Below are positions 26,532-36,571 of a stretch of DNA of 64,000 bases, in pieces. The stretch covers positions 303,192-367,191 of the forward strand of contig NZ_HE978634.1 of assembly GCF_000312045.1 (NCBI RefSeq). Direction: 5' to 3'. The first letter of the stretch is position 1. Each line of letters opens with the position of its first letter. The stretch is from Noviherbaspirillum massiliense JC206. GTDB lineage: Bacteria; Pseudomonadota; Gammaproteobacteria; Burkholderiales; Burkholderiaceae_D. The notes beneath the pieces are model-generated. The model did not search any database. It was not told where the DNA came from and worked only from the letters and a program-made list of their open reading frames with translations. A program made the translations under genes and the position numbers.

Positions 26532-27572
26532 ATGGAAGCCCTGTTCCGGCACCTGATCGACATTACCCGCCACCGCGACCACCATTTGCTGGATCGCTCG
26601 ATCGTATCGGCCCTGCACGAACTGACAGGCGCCGGGCACGTCAGGATGCTCGAACTGTTCCAGTACCGGGATGCGCTCCTCGTCCGGCCGCGCGCCTGGA
26701 CCCGCGACGGCAAGGTGGTGTCGATGGAAGAATCGCTGGAAGCCGAACGGCCCGGCGAGCCGGTGGCGGATTATCCCGGGCTGGTGGAGAGCATCCGCCA
26801 GCGCAAGAACTGTTTCGAGGAAATCACTGCAAGCGGGGAGCGCATTCTGTGGCTGCCGATCTGGCTGAACGACAAGGTGAGCGCCTGCTTCGAAGTGAAG
26901 GATGCCGCCCCTGACCGGTCGGACGGCATGCAGGTCATGGAAGGCATCGTGAATGTCTACCGCAATTACCTGACCCTGCTCGATGACAGCGAGCGCGATT
27001 CCCTGACCGGTTTGCTGAACCGGAAGACCTTCGATGAAAAGTTTTCCCGGATGCTCGCGCCTATGGCGCCGGCAGCACTACCGGCTGGCGGGCAGGAACG
27101 CCGCAGCCAGACCGCGGCCGGCCAGCACTGGCTGGCGGTGATCGACATCGATCATTTCAAGCGCATCAACGACCAGTTCGGCCATCTCTACGGCGATGAA
27201 GTGCTGATCCTGGTCGCCAACCTGCTGCGCTCGGCCTTCCGTTCGCAGGACCGGATATTCCGCTTCGGCGGCGAGGAATTCGTGATCCTGCTGCATTCGG
27301 CCACGCTGGAGAATGCTCACAAGATTTTCGAGCGCCTGCGCGCCAGCATCGAAAAGCATGATTTCCCGCAGGTCGGGCGAGTCACGGTCAGTCTCGGCTT
27401 CACTGCCATCAGCGCCGAATCCCCGGTAGTCAACCTCGGACATGCCGACCAGGCGCTGTATTACGCCAAAGCCCATGGGCGCAACCGCGTCTGCCATTAC
27501 GAGGAACTGGTGGCCGGCGGCGAACTGCATTCCCAGGCGGTCAACGATTCCGCCGAGTTCTTCTTCGAGTAA
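26532..27572 (+). CDS. diguanylate cyclase (GGEEF) with N-terminal GAF-like domain
   Basis: This 346-residue cytoplasmic protein has an N-terminal ~150-residue sensory region with GAF-like character. A GGDEF domain follows, starting at DSLTGLLNRKTFDEKF with signature RFGGEEFVI. The product-inhibition site RSQD is in place, so it should be an active, feedback-limited c-di-GMP synthase. An insert of ~25 residues rich in Ala/Pro/Gln follows the first GGDEF helix. The ATG at 26532 follows AAGAAAG. It is divergent from the three-gene c-di-GMP operon and converges on the amidase gene with 23 bp between them. Confidence 0.9.
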   Translation: MEALFRHLIDITRHRDHHLLDRSIVSALHELTGAGHVRMLELFQYRDALLVRPRAWTRDGKVVSMEESLEAERPGEPVADYPGLVESIRQRKNCFEEITASGERILWLPIWLNDKVSACFEVKDAAPDRSDGMQVMEGIVNVYRNYLTLLDDSERDSLTGLLNRKTFDEKFSRMLAPMAPAALPAGGQERRSQTAAGQHWLAVIDIDHFKRINDQFGHLYGDEVLILVANLLRSAFRSQDRIFRFGGEEFVILLHSATLENAHKIFERLRASIEKHDFPQVGRVTVSLGFTAISAESPVVNLGHADQALYYAKAHGRNRVCHYEELVAGGELHSQAVNDSAEFFFE

Positions 27573-27595
27573 GTCCGAGGTACAGGACGTGCCGT

Positions 27596-29194
27596 TCAGC
27601 ACGGAACGCGCGGCGTGAACGGGAAATCCGGCTGCTGCCGCGCCACCCGTTCGATTTCCTGCATCGCCGCCAGCGCCACATGTTCGCGCCAGGGCCGCGC
27701 CACCACCTGCACACCGACCGGCAAGCCGGCACTGCCTTCTTCCGTCTTGCGCGCCGCCCGCTGCACCAGGTCGGCCGAGGCCGGCCGGTCCGATTCCTCG
27801 TTGGCGCGCACCCTTGTCACCGGCACCACGCCGGCGGGATAGCCGAGCAGGTTGTACAGGATGGAATAGGCGCCGCCCAGGGTCAGGTCGCGCGCCGCGC
27901 CATGCTTCCAGGCCGGCAGCGACATCGCCGGGCACAGGATCAGGTCGAAAGGTCCGCCCTCGTCCTGATCGAGCGCCGCCCGGAACCGCTCCTGGTAATC
28001 GATCTGCGCCTCGACCAGCTTCCAGTAATGCGCGGTATCGCCATGGCCGAATGCTTGCAGCCCGCCGGCCAATCCATGCTGGCCGAACAGACGCAGCAGC
28101 CCGCCCAGCGCACCGAGGGTGAAGCGCGAGCGCGCCGCCAGGGCGACCAGCATGGCAATGCGCGGATCGCGCTTGTTGCCGCCGAGGGTTTCGCGAAAGC
28201 CGGCGCCGCAGTCGGCGCTGAACAGGCCGAGGCTCAGCTGATAGGCATGCGGCACGGCGGGCGGCTGCCATGGCGTCACCCGGGCGCCGGCGTCGGAAAG
28301 GATGGTGGCCGCTTCCTGCACCGCGCGCCGCACGGCCGGCGCCACCGGGAACAGGCCGTCATCGAGATAGCAGGCCACGCGCAGGCGCGACACGTCGACT
28401 GCGGTCCAGTCATGCAGCGGCATGGGCGGCTCCGCCGCCGGCTCGCGCCCGCCGTTGGCGACTTCCAGACCAAGGGCAACGTCGGCCACGTGGCGCGCCA
28501 GCACGCCGACCTGGCTGACGATGGCGCGCTGGCCGAACGGCATGCTGTGGCGGCCGGCATCCGGCAGGCGGCCGGCGGTCGGCTTCATGCTGGCGATGCC
28601 GCAGAAGGCTGCCGGCGCGCGCACGCTGCCGCCGATATCGGTGCCCAGCCCGAGGGCCGCGCCGCCGGCGGCGATGATCGCGGCTTCCCCGCCGCTGCTG
28701 CCGCCCGGCGTGCGCTGCAAGTCCCAGGGATTGTTGCTGCGGCCGTAGAGCGGATTGTCGCTTTCGACGAACATCAGGAGCTGCGCCACATTGGTCTTGC
28801 CCAGCACGATCGCGCCGGCTGCGCGCAGGCGCGCCACATAGGCATCGTCCTGTTCCGCCCGCATGCTGGCGCGCGAAGGCAGGCCGAAGGTGGAAGGCGT
28901 GCCGGCCAGGTCCAGGCATTCCTTGACCGAGACCGGCACACCGTGCAAGGGGCCGAGCGCCTCGCCCTGCAATCGCCGCCGGTCCGCTTCCCGCGCCTCG
29001 GCGCGCGCTTCTTCATAACGCTTGACCACGACCGCGTTCAGGACCGGATTGACGGCTTCGATGCGCGCGATGTGGGCTTCCACCAGCTCCAGCGAAGATA
29101 TCTTTCCCTGACGCACCAGGCTGGCCTGTTCGGTGGCGGACAGCGCGGTCAGATCCGTTTCAATCTGCTGCTGGGCGGAAGTGGCGGCTTGCAT
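27596..29194 (-). CDS. amidase signature (GatA-type) family amidase
   Basis: This 532-residue protein carries the amidase-signature Ser-cisSer-Lys triad: K91 (PVSVKECLD), S166 (TPGGSSGGE) and the nucleophile S190 (GTDIGGSVRAP). The family hydrolyses carboxylic amides to acid and ammonia. It is not gatA itself, because gatB and gatC are absent and the protein is longer with a different C-terminal half. The substrate is unknown. It is divergent from icmF across 126 bp that contain a 16-bp palindrome. Confidence 0.88.
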   Translation of the reverse strand: MQAATSAQQQIETDLTALSATEQASLVRQGKISSLELVEAHIARIEAVNPVLNAVVVKRYEEARAEAREADRRRLQGEALGPLHGVPVSVKECLDLAGTPSTFGLPSRASMRAEQDDAYVARLRAAGAIVLGKTNVAQLLMFVESDNPLYGRSNNPWDLQRTPGGSSGGEAAIIAAGGAALGLGTDIGGSVRAPAAFCGIASMKPTAGRLPDAGRHSMPFGQRAIVSQVGVLARHVADVALGLEVANGGREPAAEPPMPLHDWTAVDVSRLRVACYLDDGLFPVAPAVRRAVQEAATILSDAGARVTPWQPPAVPHAYQLSLGLFSADCGAGFRETLGGNKRDPRIAMLVALAARSRFTLGALGGLLRLFGQHGLAGGLQAFGHGDTAHYWKLVEAQIDYQERFRAALDQDEGGPFDLILCPAMSLPAWKHGAARDLTLGGAYSILYNLLGYPAGVVPVTRVRANEESDRPASADLVQRAARKTEEGSAGLPVGVQVVARPWREHVALAAMQEIERVARQQPDFPFTPRVPC

Positions 29195-29255
29195 GACGGC
29201 GTCTCCTGAAGACTTGTAATTGGTAATTGGTCAATTGTAGAGCCGGAAAGGCTGA

Positions 29256-29282
29256 TTTACGTTAACGTAAACGTTATATACT
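29256..29282 (+). promoter_or_regulatory. 16-bp palindrome and -10 box upstream of icmF
   Basis: TTTACGTTAACGTAAA at 29256-29271 is a perfect 16-bp palindrome. A TATACT box follows at 29277-29282, 39 bp before the icmF start, with a weak -35 (CTGATT) 19 bp ahead of it. The sequence resembles the sites reported for the MerR-type regulator LiuR of branched-chain amino-acid breakdown. The resemblance is from memory, and no regulator gene is adjacent. Confidence 0.55.
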
Positions 29283-29320
29283 TTTCCCGACCCTTTCCGC
29301 CGCCCTGCCGAGGACCGACC

Positions 29321-32300
29321 ATGACCGATCTCTCCATCGCCGACAAGCTCACCGGATACAAGCCTGCCAACAAGGTGCGCTTCGTCACCGCGGCCTCGCT
29401 GTTCGACGGCCACGATGCTTCGATCAACATCATGCGCCGCATCCTGATGGCGAATGGCGCGGAAGTCATCCACCTCGGGCACAACCGCTCGGTCGACGAA
29501 ATCGTCACGGCGGCCCTGCAGGAAGACGTGCAGGGCATCGCGGTGTCCAGCTACCAGGGCGGGCATGTCGAGTATTTCAAGTACATGATCGACCTGCTGA
29601 AGGAGCGCGGCGGCGCGCATATCAAGGTCTTCGGCGGCGGCGGCGGCGTGATCGTTCCGCACGAGATCGAGGAACTGCATGCCTATGGCGTGGCCCGCAT
29701 CTTCAGCCCGGAAGATGGCCAGCGCATGGGCCTGACCGGCATGATCCTGTCCATGATCGCGGCATGCGACAGCGATCTGTCGGCCCATGCACCGACGACG
29801 TTGGATGCGCTGAAGAGCGGCGACTTCCTTGCCCGCCAGGCCCCGCTTGCCCGGCTCATCACCGCGCTGGAAAACGGCAAGGCGGCGCCGGTACTGAAGA
29901 CCGAACTGCACAAGGCAGCCGACGCCATCCGTACGCCGGTGCTCGGCATCACCGGCACCGGCGGCGCGGGCAAGTCCTCGCTCACGGATGAGCTGATCCG
30001 GCGCCTGCGGCTCGACCAGGACGATGCGCTCAATATCGCTGTCATTTCCATCGATCCGTCGCGCCGCAAGTCCGGCGGGGCCTTGCTGGGCGACCGCATT
30101 CGCATGAATGCGATCAATCCCTGGAACGGCCAGTCGCGCGTGTTCATGCGCTCGCTCGCCACCCGCGAAGCCGGCTCGGAAATCTCGCAAGCCTTGCCGG
30201 ACGTGGTCGCCGCCTGCAAGGTCGCGGGATTCGACCTGGTGGTTGTCGAGACTTCGGGCATCGGCCAGGGCGACGCGGCGATCGTGCCGCATGTCGATGT
30301 GGCGATGTATGTCATGACGCCGGAATTCGGCGCGGCGTCCCAGCTGGAAAAGATCGACATGCTCGATTTCGCCGACTTCGTCGCCATCAACAAGTTCGAC
30401 CGCAAGGGCGCGCAGGATGCGCTGCGCGACGTGGCAAAACAGGTGCAGCGCAACCGCGAACTGTGGAGCCAGCGGCCGGAAGACATGCCGGTGTACGGTA
30501 CGCAGGCTTCGCGCTTCAACGACGATGGCGTAACCGCGCTCTACCAGGGCTTGCTGCCGAAGCTGCAGGAATTCGGACTGAAGGCGAAGCTGGGCAGGCT
30601 GGCGCCGGTGAACGTGCGCTGCTCGTCCGGCCGCAATGCCATCGTGCCGCCGGCAAGGTCGCGCTACCTGGCCGAGATCGCCGATACGGTGCGCGGCTAT
30701 CACCAGCATGTAAGGAAGCAGGTCGCGCTCGCGCGCGAGCGCCAGCACCTGCAGGAAGCCCGACGCATGCTTGCGGCTGCAGGCAGGGTTGCCTCTTTCG
30801 ACGACCTCATCCTGGAGCGCGACGGCGCGATGGATGCCGCTGCGAAGAAGTTGCTGGCGAACTGGCCCGACATGCAGGCCGCCTATGGCGGCGACGAATA
30901 CGTGGTAAAAATCCGCGACAAGGAATTGCGCACCGGCCTCACCTACCGTACGCTGTCCGGCAACACCATTCGCAAGGTCGCGCTGCCGAAATTCGAGGAC
31001 CACGGCGAAATCCTGCGTTGGCTGATGCTGGAAAACGTGCCGGGCTCCTTCCCCTATACCGCGGGCGTGTTTCCGTTCAAGCGCGAGAATGAAGACCCGA
31101 CCCGCATGTTCGCCGGCGAAGGCGACCCGTTCCGCACCAACCGGCGCTTCAAGCTGCTGTCGCACGGCATGCCGGCCAAGCGCCTGTCGACCGCCTTCGA
31201 TTCGGTCACGCTGTACGGCGCCGATCCGGCGCTGCGCCCCGACATCTACGGCAAGATCGGCAACTCCGGCGTATCGATCGCGACGCTGGATGACATGAAG
31301 GCGCTGTACGACGGCTTCGACCTGTGCGATCCCGCGACCTCGGTATCGATGACGATCAACGGCCCGGCGCCAACCATCCTCGCGATGTTCATGAATACCG
31401 CGATCGACCAGCAGATGGACAAGTTCCGCGCCGAGAACAAGCGCGAGCCGAGCGCCGAGGAGACTGCGCAGATCAAGGCATGGGTATTGCAGAACGTGCG
31501 CGGCACGGTGCAGGCCGACATCCTGAAGGAAGACCAGGGCCAGAACACCTGCATCTTCTCTACCGAGTTTTCGCTGAAAGTGATGGGCGACATCCAGGAA
31601 TACTTCGTGCGGAACCAGGTGCGCAATTTCTACTCGGTGTCGATCTCCGGCTACCACATCGCCGAAGCCGGGGCCAATCCGATATCGCAGCTCGCCTTCA
31701 CGCTGTCGAACGGCTTCACCTTCGTCGAAGCCTATCGGGCACGCGGCATGCACATTGACGATTTCGCGCCCAACCTGTCGTTCTTCTTTTCCAACGGGAT
31801 GGACCCGGAATACACGGTGCTCGGCCGGGTGGCGCGCCGCATCTGGGCGGTGGCGATGCGCGACAAGTATGGCGCCAACGAGCGCAGCCAGAAACTCAAG
31901 TACCACATCCAGACTTCCGGCCGCTCACTGCACGCGCAGGAAATCGACTTCAACGACATCCGCACCACGCTGCAGGCGCTGATCGCAATCTACGACAACT
32001 GCAATTCGCTGCATACCAATGCCTATGATGAAGCGATCACCACGCCGACCGATGAATCGGTGCGCCGCGCGCTCGCGATCCAGCTGATCATCAATCGTGA
32101 ATGGGGCCTGGCGAAGAACGAGAACCCGAACCAGGGCTCGTTCATCATCGAGGAACTGACCGATCTTGTCGAAGAAGCAGTGCTGCAGGAATTCGAGCGC
32201 ATCGCCGAGCGCGGCGGCGTGCTGGGCGCGATGGAGACGGGTTATCAGCGCGGCAAGATCCAGGAAGAGTCGATGCATTACGAACACCTGAAGCACGACG

Positions 32301-32599
32301 GCACCGTGCCCATCATCGGCGTGAACACCTTCCGCAATCCGAAGGGACAAGCCACGCCGCCAATGCTGGAACTGGCGCGCTCGACCGAGGAAGAAAAGCA
32401 GTCGCAGCTGAAGCGCCTCGCCGATTTCCAGTCGCGCCACGCCGCCGAGGCGCCGAGCATGCTGGCTGCCCTGCAGCAGGCGGTGATCGAGGATGGCAAC
32501 GTGTTCGCCGCCTTGATGGATGCGGTGCGCGTCTGCTCGCTCGGGCAGATCAGCAATGCGCTGTTCGAGGTCGGCGGGCAGTACCGCCGGAACATGTGA
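29321..32599 (+). CDS. icmF: fused isobutyryl-CoA mutase IcmF
   Basis: This 1092-residue protein fuses three parts. A B12-binding domain has DGHDAS at residues 29-34, where H31 is the lower cobalt ligand. A MeaI-type P-loop GTPase has GTGGAGKSS near 212-220 and NKFD. A mutase barrel (~560-1092) contains [20 protein letters not shown] and [12 protein letters not shown]. It interconverts isobutyryl-CoA and n-butyryl-CoA with adenosylcobalamin, and the GTPase acts as cofactor chaperone. The full length is typical of IcmF. The gene stands alone, with GAGGA upstream of its ATG. Confidence 0.95.
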   Translation: MTDLSIADKLTGYKPANKVRFVTAASLFDGHDASINIMRRILMANGAEVIHLGHNRSVDEIVTAALQEDVQGIAVSSYQGGHVEYFKYMIDLLKERGGAHIKVFGGGGGVIVPHEIEELHAYGVARIFSPEDGQRMGLTGMILSMIAACDSDLSAHAPTTLDALKSGDFLARQAPLARLITALENGKAAPVLKTELHKAADAIRTPVLGITGTGGAGKSSLTDELIRRLRLDQDDALNIAVISIDPSRRKSGGALLGDRIRMNAINPWNGQSRVFMRSLATREAGSEISQALPDVVAACKVAGFDLVVVETSGIGQGDAAIVPHVDVAMYVMTPEFGAASQLEKIDMLDFADFVAINKFDRKGAQDALRDVAKQVQRNRELWSQRPEDMPVYGTQASRFNDDGVTALYQGLLPKLQEFGLKAKLGRLAPVNVRCSSGRNAIVPPARSRYLAEIADTVRGYHQHVRKQVALARERQHLQEARRMLAAAGRVASFDDLILERDGAMDAAAKKLLANWPDMQAAYGGDEYVVKIRDKELRTGLTYRTLSGNTIRKVALPKFEDHGEILRWLMLENVPGSFPYTAGVFPFKRENEDPTRMFAGEGDPFRTNRRFKLLSHGMPAKRLSTAFDSVTLYGADPALRPDIYGKIGNSGVSIATLDDMKALYDGFDLCDPATSVSMTINGPAPTILAMFMNTAIDQQMDKFRAENKREPSAEETAQIKAWVLQNVRGTVQADILKEDQGQNTCIFSTEFSLKVMGDIQEYFVRNQVRNFYSVSISGYHIAEAGANPISQLAFTLSNGFTFVEAYRARGMHIDDFAPNLSFFFSNGMDPEYTVLGRVARRIWAVAMRDKYGANERSQKLKYHIQTSGRSLHAQEIDFNDIRTTLQALIAIYDNCNSLHTNAYDEAITTPTDESVRRALAIQLIINREWGLAKNENPNQGSFIIEELTDLVEEAVLQEFERIAERGGVLGAMETGYQRGKIQEESMHYEHLKHDGTVPIIGVNTFRNPKGQATPPMLELARSTEEEKQSQLKRLADFQSRHAAEAPSMLAALQQAVIEDGNVFAALMDAVRVCSLGQISNALFEVGGQYRRNM

Positions 32600-32826
32600 A
32601 CCCGGGTTAAGCGGACAGCCAATCCCTCGTTCGCAGGCGCAAGCGATACGCTGTCGCCCTGCTTCCCTGTGGCCCCGGCGCCATTCCCCCAGGCGGCTTC
32701 CCGGCAGCCTCACGCGCGCGCGTTTATAATGTCCCCCCTCTGCACGGCACATTGCCCTGCCTGGCCGTATCGTCAATGCACGATTGCCAATACCGGCCGC
32801 GTATTTCCAATTCCGAAAGCATCCGC

Positions 32827-33867
32827 TTGAAACGTGTTCTGATCATCCGCCCGTCCGCGATCGGCGATGTGGTTTTCGCATCAGCTTTTCCGACCGCGAT
32901 TCGGCGCAGCTATCCCGATGCCCATATTGCATGGCTGATCGAGCCGGGAATCGAGCAGCTCATCGCCCATGATCCCGACGTGGATGAACGCATCCTGCTG
33001 CCCAAGGCCGAATGGAAGGCACTGTGGAAATCCGGGCAGCGGATGGAAGTGCTGCGTCGTGTCGCGGCATTGCGCCGACGCCTGCGGGATGGACAGTTCG
33101 ACACCGTGCTGGACTTGCAAGGCTTGCTCAAAAGCGGCCTCTTCGCCTACCTGACGGGCGCGCCGCGCCGCATCGGCCTCGGCTCGCGCGAGGGCAGCCA
33201 GTGGCTGATGAGCGAAGTAGTGCCGCGCGGCGGCGATGCGGCGCGCATCAGTTCGGAATACCTGCATCTTGCGCAACATCTCGGGCTGGATTGCAGCGAT
33301 TTCCTGCCGCACCTGCACCTCGACCCGCAGGCGGAAGCGAAGGCGCTGGCGCGCCTCGCCGACCACGGCCTTGCGCCGGGACGCTATGCAGTGTTCGCCG
33401 CCTTTACCACGCGCCCGCAGAAGCACTGGTTCGCCGATGCCTGGCAGGAGCTGGCTTCGCTGGTGCAGCAGCAGACCGGCCTCGTGCCGCTGCTGCTGGG
33501 CGGCCCCTCGGACCGCGAAGCGGCCGCCTCCCTCAGCGCCGGCGCGCCCGGCCTGATCAATCTCGCCGGCCAGACCAGCCTCTCGGAAAGCGCGGCGCTG
33601 ATCCGCCACGCCGGCGCGCTGGTCGGGGTGGATACCGGCCTGACTCACATGGGCATCGCGTTTTCCGTGCCGACGGTTGCAATCTTCGGTTCCACCTGCC
33701 CCTACACCAAGACCGGGCGCGACAATGCGCGCGTGATCTGGCTGGGCCTGTCCTGTTCGCCATGCCGGCGCAATCCGACCTGCGGCGGCGCCTGGACCTG
33801 CCTGCGCGACATCCGCCCGCAGCGGGTGATGGGTGAACTGAACGTGGCATTGAGGCAGGCAGCATGA
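32827..33867 (+). CDS. waaC: lipopolysaccharide heptosyltransferase I
   Basis: This 346-residue GT9 enzyme adds the first heptose to Kdo of the LPS inner core at the cytoplasmic face of the inner membrane. It begins KRVLIIRPSAIGDVVFA, and the C-terminal domain has VFAAFTTRPQKHWF and GVDTGLTHMGIAF, the nucleotide-sugar site of WaaC. The TTG at 32827 fits the family N-terminus, with GAAAG upstream. An ATG at 32776 would add 17 unrelated residues. The stop overlaps the next start (ATGA), indicating a translationally coupled operon. Confidence 0.88.
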   Translation: MKRVLIIRPSAIGDVVFASAFPTAIRRSYPDAHIAWLIEPGIEQLIAHDPDVDERILLPKAEWKALWKSGQRMEVLRRVAALRRRLRDGQFDTVLDLQGLLKSGLFAYLTGAPRRIGLGSREGSQWLMSEVVPRGGDAARISSEYLHLAQHLGLDCSDFLPHLHLDPQAEAKALARLADHGLAPGRYAVFAAFTTRPQKHWFADAWQELASLVQQQTGLVPLLLGGPSDREAAASLSAGAPGLINLAGQTSLSESAALIRHAGALVGVDTGLTHMGIAFSVPTVAIFGSTCPYTKTGRDNARVIWLGLSCSPCRRNPTCGGAWTCLRDIRPQRVMGELNVALRQAA

Positions 33868-34967
33868 AAATCTTGCACGTCGAAGCGGGAAAGCATTATT
33901 ACGGCGGCGCGCGCCAGGTCGCCTACATCATCGAAGGCCTGGCCGCACGCGGCGTCGAGAATGTGCTGGCCTGCCCGGTCGGCGCCGACATCGCCACTGC
34001 CGTGGGTGCGAACGCGCAGGTGCATCAGCTGAAGATGCGCGGCGATGCCGATATCGGCATGACCTCGCGCCTCGCGCGCCTGATCCGCGCCGAGCGCCCG
34101 GACATCGTGCACCTGCACAGCCGGCGCGGCGCCGATCTCTGGGGCGGACTGGCGGCGCGCCTGACCGGCACGCCCTGCGTGCTGTCGCGGCGCGTCGACA
34201 ATCCGGAAGCGCGCTGGCAGGTCGCCCTCAAGTACAGGCTGTACGACCACGTCATCACCATCTCGGAAGCGATCCGCCAGGTCCTGCTCTCGGAAGGGCT
34301 GGCGCCGGAAAAGGTGAGCTGCGTGCGCAGCGCGGTCGATGCCGCACCCTATCTTGCGCCGGTGGACCGCGCCGGCTTCCTGCGCGAGTTTGCGCTGCCC
34401 GATGCATCGCTGGTGATCGGCATGGTGGCGCAACTGATCCCGCGCAAGGGCCATCTTTACCTGATCGAGGCGGCCGACACGCTGCGCCACGACTACCCCG
34501 GCCTGCGCGTTCTGCTGTTCGGCAAGGGCCCGATGCAGGCCGAGCTCGAAGCCGAGATCGCGCGCCGCGGCCTGTCCGACATCATCCGCTTCGCCGGCTT
34601 CCGCACCGACCTGCCGAAATGGCTGGGCGGGCTCGACATCCTCGCGCATCCGGCCGACATGGAAGGCCTGGGCGTGTCGCTGCTGCAGGCCTCGGCTGCC
34701 GCCGTGCCGATCGTGACCAGCCGTGCCGGCGGTTTGCCGGAGGCGGTGATCGATGGCGTCAACGGCTTGCTGATTCCACGCGGCGATGTGGCGGCGCTCA
34801 CCGCCGCCCTGCGCCGCCTGCTCGATGATCCCGGCCTGCGCCGCCGGATGGGCGAAACCGGCCGGGCGCGCATCCTGTCCGAATTTTCCGTTGACGCCAT
34901 GGTCAACGGCAATCTTGCGATTTACAACACTCTATTGAAGGAACGTCGTTTTGAAGCTTCGACCTGA
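33864..34967 (+). CDS. GT4-family glycosyltransferase (LPS core)
   Basis: This 367-residue GT-B glycosyltransferase starts MKILHVEAGKHYYGGARQV. Its C-terminal GT1/GT4 domain contains VGMVAQLIPRKGHLYLIEA and the E-x7-E region around MEGLGVSLLQASAAAVPIV. The tight coupling to waaC (4-bp overlap) implies a role in LPS core extension, perhaps adding glucose or another sugar. The exact acceptor is not readable from sequence. The following membrane-protein gene starts inside its last codons. Confidence 0.88.
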   Translation: MKILHVEAGKHYYGGARQVAYIIEGLAARGVENVLACPVGADIATAVGANAQVHQLKMRGDADIGMTSRLARLIRAERPDIVHLHSRRGADLWGGLAARLTGTPCVLSRRVDNPEARWQVALKYRLYDHVITISEAIRQVLLSEGLAPEKVSCVRSAVDAAPYLAPVDRAGFLREFALPDASLVIGMVAQLIPRKGHLYLIEAADTLRHDYPGLRVLLFGKGPMQAELEAEIARRGLSDIIRFAGFRTDLPKWLGGLDILAHPADMEGLGVSLLQASAAAVPIVTSRAGGLPEAVIDGVNGLLIPRGDVAALTAALRRLLDDPGLRRRMGETGRARILSEFSVDAMVNGNLAIYNTLLKERRFEAST

Positions 34968-35751
34968 TTCACTGCGCTTTACCCCCTCGGATGGCCGCGT
35001 CACACTGGCCATCTTCCTCTACATCCTGCTGCTCATGGCGCTTCCGCTGGTGCTGGCGGAACCGACTTTCCACTGGACCTTTTCGGAAGAAGGGCCGTTC
35101 GAGCAACTCTCGATCGTTGCCTGGCTGTTCACGGGAGCCTTGATCCTCCTGCGCATCCGCCCGCTCGGCGCGCGTGCAGGAGCCTTTGCGCTGCTGTGCG
35201 TGGTGTTCGCCGCCCGCGAAGCCGACCTGCACAAGGCATTCACCGCTGCCAGCATCCTGAAGACCAATTACTACCGGCACATTCCCGCGCCGTTTGCGGA
35301 AAAGCTGATCGCCGGCTGCGTGGCACTGGCAGCGATCGGTGTGGTGATCTATGTCGGACTCGTGGTGGCGCGCTTCCTGTTCCTCGAAGGCGGCTGGCGT
35401 TCGCGCTCCGGTATCTGGCTCATGCTCGGTACGGTGCTGGTATTGCTCGGCAAGGTGCTGGACCGGGCGCCGGCGGTCTTGTTCAACAATTACGGCATCA
35501 CGCTGTCGCCGGTCATGAACCTGTATGCGGACGCCTTCGAGGAAGGGCTGGAAATGATCCACCCGCTGATCCTGGCATGGTCGGTATGGGTCAGCCAGAC
35601 CGAGAGGCGTTATCTGTCGGTGGAACCTGTGCTGCGAAAGCTTGCAATCCCGGTGCCGCTGACCGTGCACACTCCGGCACCGGTGAGCGCGAAAAAGCCG
35701 GCCCCGGTCAAGGCGGCAAGCGCGAAGATCCTGGAAGAAGAGGTGCTATAG
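34951..35751 (+). CDS. unrecognised multi-spanning membrane protein of the LPS operon
   Basis: I do not recognise this 266-residue protein. It has about six hydrophobic helices (residues ~18-36, 55-68, 73-88, 118-138, 150-168, 205-220) and polar conserved-looking stretches: FSEEGPFEQLS, FAAREADLHKAFT and AFEEGLEMIHP. An Ala/Pro/Lys-rich C-terminal tail follows. The start is TTG with AAGGA eight bases upstream, overlapping the GT4 gene by 17 bp. The position suggests a role in envelope polysaccharide assembly, but the acidic/His motifs in membrane-proximal segments could belong to an enzyme. Confidence 0.75.
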   Translation: MKLRPDSLRFTPSDGRVTLAIFLYILLLMALPLVLAEPTFHWTFSEEGPFEQLSIVAWLFTGALILLRIRPLGARAGAFALLCVVFAAREADLHKAFTAASILKTNYYRHIPAPFAEKLIAGCVALAAIGVVIYVGLVVARFLFLEGGWRSRSGIWLMLGTVLVLLGKVLDRAPAVLFNNYGITLSPVMNLYADAFEEGLEMIHPLILAWSVWVSQTERRYLSVEPVLRKLAIPVPLTVHTPAPVSAKKPAPVKAASAKILEEEVL

Positions 35752-35755
35752 CATC

Positions 35756-36442
35756 ATGCCGTCCCCCGCCGCGCCCTCCGCGCTCGTCTCCTGGAGCGGT
35801 GGCAAGGATTCCTGCCTTGCCATGTGGCGCGCGCGCCAGGCCGGCGTGGCGGTTCACCGCCTGATCACCGCCATGGATGAATCCGGCGCCAGTTCCCGCT
35901 CGCACGGCCTCGCGCCGGAGCTGCTGCGAGCGCAAGCCGGCGCGCTCGGGCTGGAACTGCAGTTCTATCAAGCTTCCTGGAAGACCTACGAAGAACGATT
36001 CATCGGCGCGCTGCGGGCGGCACGCGCGGATGGCTTCACCCATGCCATCTTCGGCGACATCGACCTGTTACCGCACCGCGAATGGGAAGAAAAGGTGTGC
36101 GCTGCGGCCAGCCTTGAAGCCAGCCTGCCGCTCTGGAACGAGCCGCGCGAAAAGCTGGTGCAAGAATTCCTCGCCAGCGGCTTCAAGGCGGTCGTGGCAT
36201 GCGTCAACGGCAATCACCTCGGCGAAGAATTCTGCGGACGCGAATTCGACGACGCCTTCCTTGCCTCGCTGCCGCCGGGTGTCGATGCCTGCGGCGAGAA
36301 CGGGGAATTCCACACCTTCGTCTACGACGGCCCGGCCTTTGCCCGGCCGCTTGCCTTGCGGCGCGGCGCAAAGCTGCGCTACCAGGCTCCGCCGGAACTG
36401 GGCGGCGCGGTGTATTACTTCCAATCGCTGCAAGCTGCATAG
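35756..36442 (+). CDS. Dph6-related ATP pyrophosphatase (DUF71/COG2102)
   Basis: This 228-residue PP-loop protein has SWSGGKDSCLAMW at ~11-23 and the family's C-terminal signature GENGEFHTFVYDGP. Eukaryotic and archaeal Dph6 amidates diphthine on EF-2. Bacteria have no diphthamide, so the substrate in this lineage is unknown; an adenosine-nucleotide-dependent amidation is the family-level expectation. It starts 4 bp after the membrane-protein gene, so it belongs to the end of the LPS operon or is read through from it. Confidence 0.85.
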   Translation: MPSPAAPSALVSWSGGKDSCLAMWRARQAGVAVHRLITAMDESGASSRSHGLAPELLRAQAGALGLELQFYQASWKTYEERFIGALRAARADGFTHAIFGDIDLLPHREWEEKVCAAASLEASLPLWNEPREKLVQEFLASGFKAVVACVNGNHLGEEFCGREFDDAFLASLPPGVDACGENGEFHTFVYDGPAFARPLALRRGAKLRYQAPPELGGAVYYFQSLQAA

Positions 36443-36571
36443 CGACATCGTTCCCTCCTGCCGCCATCGTCGAATGCTGAGATAATTGCCGCGCCGCAGC
36501 CTTGCGGCACGCAATCATTTTCCATTCCGATTCGATTTCCAACTCAAGCCTATTCCAGTCGATCACCTGCC

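Noticed and set aside
29231-31906. 891-codon minus-strand frame opposite icmF
   Set aside because: Antisense of a well-recognised gene; its composition reflects the high GC content.
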